Shown piece after piece: positions 7,466-15,211 of a DNA stretch of 20,929 nucleotides. This DNA comes from Azolla pinnata (Eukaryota; Streptophyta; Polypodiopsida; Salviniales; Salviniaceae): NCBI GenBank assembly GCA_037176905.1, contig JBBBWG010011302.1, positions 1 to 20,929 of the forward strand, written 5' to 3'. The position numbers and the translations under genes were made by a program. The notes beneath the pieces were generated by a model. The model was not told the DNA's origin. It did no database searches and saw only the letters and a program-made list of their open reading frames with translations. Each line of letters opens with the position of its first letter. Position 1 is the stretch's first letter.

Positions 7466-10024
7466 ATGGAGTGCAACAGAGACGAAGCCTTGAGATCGAA
7501 GGCGATAGCGGAGGCCAGGTTCTCGCAGCACGACTTCGTGGGCGCCAAGAAGTTCGCGCAGAAGGCCAGGCAGCTGTTCCCGGAGCTGGAGGGGATTCCG
7601 CAGCTCATCTCGGCCTTGGACATCCATATCCTCGCGGAGGAGAAGCTGCAGGGAGGCGAGATGAACTGGTACGCGATCCTGCAGGTGGAGCCATGGGCGG
7701 ACGAGAACGCCATCAGGAAGCAGTACAGGAAGCTCGCCCTGCTCTTGCACCCCGACAAGAACAAATCGGTGGGCGCAGAGGCGGCGTTCAAGCACATCTC
7801 GGAGGCCTGGGCGATCCTCTCCGACAAGGCGAAGAAGACAGCTTTCGACATGAAATTCAAAGGTAAGCTCCTCTCTCGCCTCGTTGTTTCTTCGCATCAC
7901 AACAAGGAATCGCCCACTAGCGCTACAAGCAGCAGCAGCAGCAGCAGCAACGTTAGCAGCAGTAGTGCTGCCATGGCAGCTGCATCTGGGCTCGGCCACA
8001 GCTTCCATCCAGCAGCTTACACCGACATAGCCAAGGCCCGATCTCACGGTGTTAGCATGGCCAATGCCGACATGGCTCAAGCTCGATCCTACTGCGCAAA
8101 CTCTGCCAATGCTTACAAGGCCAAAGCTTTCAAAAGAGCTGCTCCATCACCATCATCATCACCGCAACCTCCTCCTCCTCCTCCTCCTCCTCCGCGAAGA
8201 GCTCCGACTGGTCCTCGACAGTTCCCATCCAAGCCTCCCTTCGCCTTCTGGACCTCTTGCCCTTCTTGCAAGATGGAGCTGGAGTACCCGCGAGTCTACC
8301 TCAACAAGACCTTGTGCTGCCCTGTTTGCTACAAGCCTTTTCTCGGGAAGGAGATCTCCCCCGTCGGCGGTACCTTGCTCTGGTCTCCTCAAGCTTCTTC
8401 TTCGGGGTGTCTCCATCCTGCACATGTGCGGCGAACCAATGCCGTGCCAGAGATTCCATCAGGCGTTAGAGAGATTCCCCGCGGAAGAGGACAAGATGAT
8501 GCTCGAGAAGGCCCGAAGCCCGATATTCTGCCGGGAATCAAAGATGAGATTCTGTTGGGAAGAGGCCCGAAGAGCCGGAAGCATCCAGAAGTGCAGGGGG
8601 ACAAAGATAAGGAGCCGGGCGAGGTGGCCGATGCTGGAAAAGATGCCGATAATGCAAAGGAAGTATTGCGGGCAAGATTCAGGAAACAGGGCTTGGAGGG
8701 ATCCCCGGAGAAAGCTAAGATCAAGAAAAAGAATCCTTCCGATGTAAACCCACCTTTGGAGGAGCTGAGTTCGAAGCACAATGAAGCCAAAGAAGCCGCA
8801 CTTGCAAAGCAAGCTTTGGATCGACTCGTGGGGAAGCCTAAGCTCGATATCGAAGTCCAACTGTCATCAGAGAAGGAGAAGAAGGTTGTCGACGATAAGC
8901 AAATCCGTATTGTGATTGAAGACTCGGGAGTGGCATGCATGAACTCGAGTCAAACGTCGAGATTGAATAACAATGGCAGCACAGATTCACAAGGGCATAT
9001 TATCAGTAAAGGTAAGGTTGAATGTTCTACGATGAGCCGCCGGAAACGAGCAAGCAGTGAAAGAGATGGTCCTATGCTGGAGGAGGGGAGTCCAGGGAAG
9101 AAGGTGAAAGAAGAAGACAGAACGGAGGATATCCTGGCAAGGGGTGAAGATGAACTGCTCAAGAAAATGAGACACGCTCATAGAAATAACGAGTCTACAT
9201 CTGGATATTCTCATGAAGAAATGCCTTCGATCAGATCCCCGATGCGAACACTTGTCGTGGACCTCGACTCCATTCCCATAGATGCCATCCCCGGTGATGG
9301 AGACGGTGATGGCGATGGCGACAGCTATGGTGGTGTTGATGCATCGATGGTCGTTCCTGATGCTGAATTCTATGTTTTTGATAAAGATCGTTCTGAAGGC
9401 CACTTCGCTCCCGACCAGGTATGGGCTGTTTATGATGATGATGATGGGATGCCGCGGTACTATGCAAAGGTTCTTAAAGTTTACCCTTCCAAGCCATTCA
9501 AGCTACAGCTCGTTTGGTTGGAAGCACGGCAGAATCATAACAAGGCATCAGCATGTACGGGTTTGTCGATTGCATGTGGCAGCTTTAAGCTCGGTAAGTT
9601 GTATGTAAACGATCGGATCAACACATACTCACACATGATGACATTTGAGAAGGCCCCAGGTCCGAGAGGAGTAATCAAGATCTATCCCAAGAAAGGGGAA
9701 ATATGGGCGCTCTACAAGGAGTGGGACTGCCTTAAGGCTAGGCAGAAGAAACCTGGCTATTGGGTGGTGGAAATCTTAACTGACTTCGATGATGAAGAGG
9801 GGTGCCGAGTGTCGAAACTCCTCAAAGTTGATGGCTATAAGACACTTTTCTGCCGGAAATCAGGGGAAGCGTATGTGGAATCGATACTGGCCATGCAATT
9901 AGGAAGGTTTTCTCATCGCATCCCAGCATATCGTCTTTCGGGTGATGAAGGGCCGAAAGCACCCAACGGTTGTTGGGAGCTTGATCCTGCAGCCACTCCA
10001 CCGGAGCTCATTTCCAGAATATAG
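7466..10024 (+). CDS. Type-III J-protein with DUF3444 domain
   Basis: This gene encodes an 852-residue Hsp70 co-chaperone of the plant DnaJ-DUF3444 family, read as one exon. The start at 7466 (gccATGG) gives MECNRDEALRSKAIAE, the usual family N-terminus, followed by the helical LFPELEGI-Q-ISALD segment. The J domain spans residues 67-130 with HPD intact at 95-97, so Hsp70 ATPase stimulation is expected. A Ser/Pro-rich linker (150-250, with Ser and Pro runs) precedes a zinc-ribbon-like unit beginning FWTSCPSC, with CxxC pairs at 265/268 and 285/288. A charged middle (350-600) carries basic patches KIKKK and SRRKR that could act as nuclear signals, and a Gly-Asp repeat (GDGDGDGDGD, 610-619). 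DUF3444 occupies about 630-835 (AEFYVFDKDR, FAPDQVWAVY, MPRYYAKV, GEIWALYK). GTAAG-like sites at 7864, 9010 and 9594 lie inside an uninterrupted frame; I treat them as coding. The client and exact cellular site are unknown. Confidence 0.93.
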   Translation: MECNRDEALRSKAIAEARFSQHDFVGAKKFAQKARQLFPELEGIPQLISALDIHILAEEKLQGGEMNWYAILQVEPWADENAIRKQYRKLALLLHPDKNKSVGAEAAFKHISEAWAILSDKAKKTAFDMKFKGKLLSRLVVSSHHNKESPTSATSSSSSSSNVSSSSAAMAAASGLGHSFHPAAYTDIAKARSHGVSMANADMAQARSYCANSANAYKAKAFKRAAPSPSSSPQPPPPPPPPPRRAPTGPRQFPSKPPFAFWTSCPSCKMELEYPRVYLNKTLCCPVCYKPFLGKEISPVGGTLLWSPQASSSGCLHPAHVRRTNAVPEIPSGVREIPRGRGQDDAREGPKPDILPGIKDEILLGRGPKSRKHPEVQGDKDKEPGEVADAGKDADNAKEVLRARFRKQGLEGSPEKAKIKKKNPSDVNPPLEELSSKHNEAKEAALAKQALDRLVGKPKLDIEVQLSSEKEKKVVDDKQIRIVIEDSGVACMNSSQTSRLNNNGSTDSQGHIISKGKVECSTMSRRKRASSERDGPMLEEGSPGKKVKEEDRTEDILARGEDELLKKMRHAHRNNESTSGYSHEEMPSIRSPMRTLVVDLDSIPIDAIPGDGDGDGDGDSYGGVDASMVVPDAEFYVFDKDRSEGHFAPDQVWAVYDDDDGMPRYYAKVLKVYPSKPFKLQLVWLEARQNHNKASACTGLSIACGSFKLGKLYVNDRINTYSHMMTFEKAPGPRGVIKIYPKKGEIWALYKEWDCLKARQKKPGYWVVEILTDFDDEEGCRVSKLLKVDGYKTLFCRKSGEAYVESILAMQLGRFSHRIPAYRLSGDEGPKAPNGCWELDPAATPPELISRI

Positions 10025-11494
10025 AGCTCAGACAGCTCAATGCGATCCTCCTCCATAAGGCAGAGTCACTTTTTCCCCGTATTGACATAATCTGTAAGGT
10101 ATAACTGTCCATTCTAGATACCACAGACCAGCAAAGTCTTCTCCGCAAGGATGTGGTGTCCTAAGAGTAATCTATTCGGCTAATGAAATGATCCAGAAAC
10201 GTGATAAGCACTGGAGTAATTCTTTCAGTACTTTCAGGTAAGGTTTCTTCAGTACTAATGCTCTCTAAGACATGCCATGCAAGCAAATCATGCATGAGCA
10301 TGGCGTAATCTACGTCTTAATACTAACGACAGAGCTGCCATGTTGTGTATGAGCATTCCAAGAAGACGAAGGCCATCGCAGTGAGCATCAATTGGAAAGT
10401 GGGGATCCTGATAGGTATTCGGAACACTCTTTTTTTTTTTTGAGATGGGGTATAACTACATTGATGGGCATGACACCATCCAGTACAGTGATTTTTGCCC
10501 CCCAACTGATTGTTTGTAGAGCATTGCTCTGCCTTCACAAGCATAGGCATATAGCTCTGATGTATAATGTATGATATTGTTGTGAGACTTGTGACTGTGC
10601 GCTTACATACATTAGGAAGGAAATTAATGCAGGAATCCTCGGGATACATGATACCAATGCAGGTGTTAAGAAGAAAGTCTGATATTCAACTCTGTAGCCA
10701 TTCCATGATGGGCTCATACTGGATAGACTGTGAGTACCTGGTTACCGTGCTTCTTTTTGTCATAACAGAATTGTGGAACATGGTGAACTCTGTGTAAGCA
10801 AAAGTTTTTGACACATTTCCTGACATGCTGATAAACTAATGGTTTTTTGGATGCAACATCTGATACGAAATTGTGTATGTTTGGATGCCTCTCAAAAGAA
10901 AGAAAGTTTTGTCTGCTCTGTTCAAAATCTTGCCTTCGTGCATAACATTTTGTGTTTGATAAATCCTCCAGGTTTCAGAAAAAGCTTATTCATAGCCAGT
11001 AATGTTGCGTGTGCATATAGTATTGTTAAGTGCAATAAGTCTTGCTAAGTATAACGGTACTATCCATCTTATCGATGCCCTGATCAAATGCTTGGTTGCA
11101 TTTGATGTGAAAAGTCTAGATGCGTACTGTATTTTCTATATTGTATAATTTGTACTTGCACATATGTGAGCGATATCACTAAATTAAGGCTGATTCACCA
11201 TGTTCAGATTGTACCACCGTGTATCAATTTGAAGGATCATTTGAATGATCACCACCATATGTGAGAAGATTTGTGGTCATTGATTTGAGTGATTGTTTGA
11301 TAGCTCGAGAAGATTTCTCGAAGAAATACAATCTAAGTTGTCAAAGTGACACCCAAAGATACAGGAATAGGCTCATTGTTGAGCCAGATACAATGATCAG
11401 CTGGATGGATGATACGTGTTTCAATCACAATGATATGATATGAAAAGATGGGAGGACAGGATGCTTCAACCATAGTAGATTGACAGGGGATCTG
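10025..11494. other. Convergent intergenic region (3' ends of J-protein and PAR1-like genes)
   Basis: The J-protein and PAR1-like genes point toward each other here. No conserved frame is visible. The left part should hold the J-protein 3' UTR and the right part the PAR1-like 3' UTR. I could not fix a poly(A) site for either. A T-run with possible retroposon sequence lies at 10429-10575. Confidence 0.6.
10429..10575 (-). mobile_element. Possible retroposon (SINE/LINE 3' end) with poly(A)
   Basis: Read on the minus strand, the sequence ends in cccatctc followed by about 12 A (the T-run at 10429-10440), like the tail of a retroposed copy. The segment before it includes ggtgtcatgcccatcaatg. I did not find a convincing target-site duplication or Pol III boxes, so the left limit is arbitrary and the call is weak. 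Confidence 0.25.
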
Positions 11495-12045
11495 CTAAAG
11501 AGGGGAAGGAGCATAGGCATCATCCTCAAAGGCTTGGCGGCGATGAGGGCGAGATGCAGTGATGTCAATGTCATCTTGATGATGCTGATGAGGATGATGT
11601 TTGGGCGATGATGATAAGGATGTGATCGGGAGGAGGCGATTGCCATGGCTTTCTCCACCACTACTCTTGCTTCTGCACAGCTGAGCCAGCGACATTCCTG
11701 TCGGATTCCAGCAAAATCAAGATCAGACGCTTGTAATCTGTGGGTTTTCTCAAGACAGTTTGAACTGTATAGATACCATGTGATTCTCTGTGCTGATGAG
11801 GGAAGAATTGAGGGGAAAGAAGAATTTACCTTCACCGGAGGCGAGATCGGAGAAGAGATGGCGCAGGTTTGGGCAGCTGTTGAGGCAAGGCAGGGAGCAC
11901 AGGGGGCTGCTTGGGAAGCTTGGCTCGAACAGTGCATCCGATGACAAGCCCACTGTCATGCGCTCGATGCCGCACAGCTGCACGCATTCATCCGATTCTA
12001 CCCACTCTGCTGGCACATGCTTCCCCGCAATCACCGTCGATGTCT

Positions 12046-12084
<39 letters not shown>

Positions 12085-12174
12085 CAATCATGGTAACCAA
12101 GCATTGTTTTCTACTAAGTTTCACTCTTCAGCTGATGATGATTGATTACAAATTACAACGCTGAGCTGCACAGT

Positions 12175-12212
<38 letters not shown>

Positions 12213-13859
12213 GGTGAGCAAGCATTGGTTCATACTCAGTTTCACTGTTCAGATGATGATGATGATTGTTGCTTTGATAGACTGCAGGATTGATGCTAGG
12301 CATGGTAGTAGTAGTCACTAGGGTTGTGTCATCATCATCATCCTGGTGAGCAAGCATTGGTTCATACTCAGTTTCACTGTTCAGATGATGATGATGATTG
12401 TTGCTTTGATAGACTGCAGGATTGATGCTAGGCATGGTAAGTAGGGATTGTGGGCGGTTTTTCTTAGGGTTTTGGGTCTCTGATATGACTTGCTGGTGGG
12501 GAAGATCAGACCCAAAACCTTCAGAAAACCCACAACCCTAATGACTACCATGGCTACCATCAATCCTGCAATCCGTCGAAGTATCATCATCATCATCGTG
12601 GTGAGCAAGCATTGGTTCATACTCATTTTCACTGTTCAGATGATGATGATTGCTGCTTATGATTGACTGCAGGATTGATGCTAGTAGCCATGGCAGAAGT
12701 CACTAGGGTTGTGGGCGGTTTTTTATTAAGGTTTTGGGTTTCTCATCTTTTCCCCACCAGCCACCCAACCCAGTGACCATGCCAAGCCAGCAACTCGGAT
12801 TTATGACTCAGATGACAATTCACAGTGATGCTCATGATGTACAAAGTGGTATCAATCGCAGCTGCAGAAGTGGTTTGCTGCTGATGATGATGCTGGTGAT
12901 GATTTACTGTGCAAGAGGCATCCATTCTAGCAGCTTGTAGTACAATGACCAGGGTTTTGGGTTTAGGGTTTTCTCTATACCTGGCACTCCAGCTCTACTT
13001 GGTCATTGGCAGTTGCATCATGATGATGATGATGATCACGATCATGATGATCGGCATCGTCATCGTCGACAGCAATGAAATCCGCCATGAAACTCTCAGC
13101 GGCAAGATCCGTAGCGTCTATGTTCATCAGTTGCAATTGTGATACCACCATAGTTCTCAATTCCTCCTTTGCTGCTGCTATGTCCTGCGAGTACTCCATA
13201 GCCATCTTCTTCTTCTCCAGCACGCACCTGAAGCCAGCGGATGACACTGCGAATGCGCACACGCGCTGCGGCAAATCCTCGCACGCCAGCTCTCCCTGCC
13301 CTGCCCATGCCCCCATATAGATTGCAGATATTTCTATATCAATACAACATTGCATTTGCATATTTGAAAGAAAGGAAGCAGAAGCTGCAGAAGGAGAAAG
13401 CTAGCAGGCAAGTATGCACAAACAGATTGCTGATGGATCGATTTTAAGCACAAATAGCGCTTATTATTCAGTACACAAACCAAAACACCAGATGGATGAT
13501 CGGAGAATGTAACCAGTTTCAATACAAACATACACCCAATTCATGAAATATTTCACCAACCAATTTCAATACAAACAATACGTCCAATTCATGAAATATT
13601 TCACCAAACCAATTTCAATACAAACATACAACCAATTCATTATTTCACCGATTCGATATTAAACTTGCAACCGAATCAAATGGCGGATCGAGGTCAGCAG
13701 CAACAGGGTGTACTACACTATACCAGATGCCATCAACAGCCATGGGAGCTGGCCCAAGATGATGCCGATTCCCAGAATGAGGAGGAAGATATTGACTGTT
13801 GTTGTTGTTAATGGCTTGAAAGGCAAATTTGGAGAGGATGTGATGACTAACAGCCCCAT
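11495..13859 (-). CDS. PAR1-family secreted Cys-rich protein, four exons
   Basis: I assembled this gene from minus-strand exons 13859-13724, 13300-12981, 12043-11830 and 11697-11495 (TAG). Junctions are GT-AG and in phase (1, 0, 1), giving about 290 residues. PAR1 (photoassimilate-responsive) proteins are plant secreted Cys-rich proteins of unknown biochemistry. Exon 1 gives a hydrophobic leader (VNIFLLILGIGIILGQL). Exon 2 has GELACEDLPQRVCAFAVSSA and FRCVLEK, then about 75 unusual residues ending VDDDDADHHDRDHHHHH, then VELECQ. Exon 3 continues TSTV, AEWVESDECVQLCG, TVGLSSDALFEPSF, LCSLPCLNSCPN and SGEG. Exon 4 gives MSLAQLCRSKSS and ends DDAYAPSPL. The family Cys pattern is kept. The protein is longer than the 180-200 residues I expect, mainly because of the Asp/His-rich insert. 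The exon 2 acceptor is the least certain point: 13333 and 13384 also keep the frame. Exon 1 is supported only by phase and hydrophobicity; exons 2-4 are firm. Confidence 0.8.
12046..12082. repeat. (GAT)n microsatellite abutting a splice acceptor
   Basis: About twelve ATC/GAT units. On the transcribed minus strand the intron 2 end of the PAR1-like gene reads as a GAT run, then gattag, then exon 3 (ACATCGACGG). The usual pyrimidine tract has been replaced by purine-containing triplets. Confidence 0.85.
12083..12730. repeat. Nested tandem duplications in PAR1-like intron 2
   Basis: Blocks beginning (CAT)n then tggtgagcaagcattggttc recur at about 12208, 12340 and 12598. A decayed first copy (aaccaagcattgttttctac) lies near 12098. 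The 12212-12313 and 12341-12442 blocks are almost identical, so this duplication is recent. Each block also ends in a ctgcaggattgatgcta segment. The minus strand stays open across part of this (repeated SETEYEPMLAHQDDDDD), but it is intronic because exons 2 and 3 join ECQ to TSTV without it. Confidence 0.88.
12409..12578. repeat. Imperfect inverted repeat, ~70-bp arms and ~27-bp loop
   Basis: The left arm (12409-12479: gactgcaggattgatgctag through ggttttgggtct) pairs with the right arm (12508-12578: agacccaaaacc through catcaatcctgcaatccgtc). There are a few mismatches and small gaps. It lies in intron 2 of the PAR1-like gene. A third, direct-orientation relative lies at 12669-12752, so the right arm is an inverted copy of an intron block. 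Confidence 0.85.
13016..13044. repeat. Coding (ATG)n/(CAT)n microsatellite in PAR1-like exon 2
   Basis: The run encodes the Asp/His-rich stretch (residues 124-140 of the predicted protein) on the minus strand. It is the same triplet that has expanded at the acceptor and inside intron 2 of this gene. Confidence 0.85.
13512..13660. repeat. Three-copy ~49-bp tandem repeat in PAR1-like intron 1
   Basis: Copies start near 13512, 13561 and 13610, with unit pattern caatttcaatacaaacatac, ccaattcatg, aaatatttcacc. The third copy lost about 8 bp. It lies inside the predicted first intron (13301-13723). Confidence 0.9.
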
Positions 13860-13977
13860 CGGTACTGATCAGATGATTACTTTTGAGAGGTTTAGCAGGG
13901 GGATCAGAGAATGTGACTCGGAGAAAGAAATGGAAAGAAGGCATGTATACAGCATCTACAGCTACAGCTACAGCTAG

Positions 13978-13986
13978 ATATATATA
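13978..13986 (-). promoter_or_regulatory. Candidate TATA box of the PAR1-like gene
   Basis: TATATATAT on the minus strand, about 120 bp upstream of the predicted ATG at 13859. It is followed by a short tagctg hexamer repeat (13949-13976). The spacing would give a leader of about 90 nt. The call is motif and position only. Confidence 0.4.
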
Positions 13987-15211
13987 CGCACACGCTATAC
14001 TTTCACTTTTTTCCTGATAATCCAACCGGATGATGGGCAACATAAACACAACAATATCATGACCCAACAAACCCTGAGTTGATTACAGGCTATTTCAGAA
14101 CCTGAATCCATGGAAATTCTTTATCAACTAACAAAGAAATCAAGCTTCGCAATGACCTGAACAAAATGTGATAAAAAAACCCTATCTACAGCCAGGGTTT
14201 GAGCCCACTCACCATTTTTTACATGCATTTTCGCTCCGGCACTGCCCTTCTTCCGTGACTAGCTCCTCTTTGTTCGCAGTGGAATTTGGAGCTCACAAGA
14301 ATCTGCTTCAGGAAAGAAGGGAAAGGCAGCATGCATTCGACGGGGAAAACTCTGGAAATCTTCATCCAGTGTACCAAGAATGTTGAGAATTCTCAATGGC
14401 TGCTTCTGATGATTATCACAAAGTCATGAACTGGGGGAAGAGGTTATAACCAGCTACCGCACCACATACCAAAGCTTGCTTCCTGATACCTGTGAAGCTG
14501 AGTAAAAAATCATACTAGTACAAAGTAGATTCATGATGCCTTGGTACTTTCACTGCAAGACGAATCTTTATGCAAAGTATGTGTACTCAATTGAAGAACA
14601 GATAGAACTGACACTCAAACCAGCATTATTCTCTGATCTAGTGAACCATACATGCTGAATCCTATCTCCATATCCACCATCAAATATGGCTGTCCTTCAT
14701 AGATCTTAGCCCTCTTTCTCTTCAGTGCAGAGAGAATGTGGTCCTGCTCACTTTCTCGGCATTTTTCTGCAGCAGTCACAGTGCTCATCAATAGAATTCT
14801 CACGGAGTCCAGGATCACTTACCAATCCGTATCCTTTCATTCCTACATTCAATAACAGTGTAACCTTTGTGTTTCAAAGAATGGTCAGCGCAACGCCCCC
14901 AGCAATTCATGCAAAAACGATTTTGGATGTTCTTCCCTAGCAGCAAAGAGAATCTCATTTCAAAAGATAGTTACAGTTGCACTTAGAATGGAACAACATG
15001 AGTTACATCAGACTCCAGCTGAAGAAGCAATGGCCAAAAGATTGCCTTTTGCTTTACATGTCAGTTGTACATACCTGCATTGCCTTTTCATTTGAAGAGG
15101 TTGGAATGTGTTCCTAGATTCATACAAGTTACAATTTCACAAAACACCTTCGGACATTTGATCTTTTAATACAAAAGCTATACATCTCAGTAATTTCTTT
15201 TCTGTGAGGGT
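13987..15211. other. Intergenic: CRR6 3' side and PAR1-like promoter side
   Basis: On the minus strand this holds the CRR6 3' UTR and then the PAR1-like upstream region. A minus open stretch at 14615-14818 (about 67 codons, including KRKRAKIYEGQPYLMVDMEI) reads somewhat like protein but has no recognised family and no clear exon partners. I leave it unassigned. Nothing else is supported. Confidence 0.5.

Noticed and set aside
7864-9600. GTAAG-type donor-like sites in the J-protein coding region
   Set aside because: The reading frame is continuous and keeps family motifs on both sides (for example FKLGK at 9590), so no intron is needed.
12121-12435. Minus frame with a repeated SETEYEPMLAHQDDDDD peptide, at first sight a repeat-bearing exon
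   Set aside because: It lies inside intron 2 of the PAR1-like gene. Exons 2 and 3 join in phase to restore the family motif ECQTS without it, and the peptide repeat is a by-product of the DNA duplication.
14195-14225. gggtttgagccc followed by a T-run, resembling a Pol III B box plus terminator
   Set aside because: No matching A box at proper distance and no cloverleaf can be drawn, so a tRNA or SINE head is not supported.
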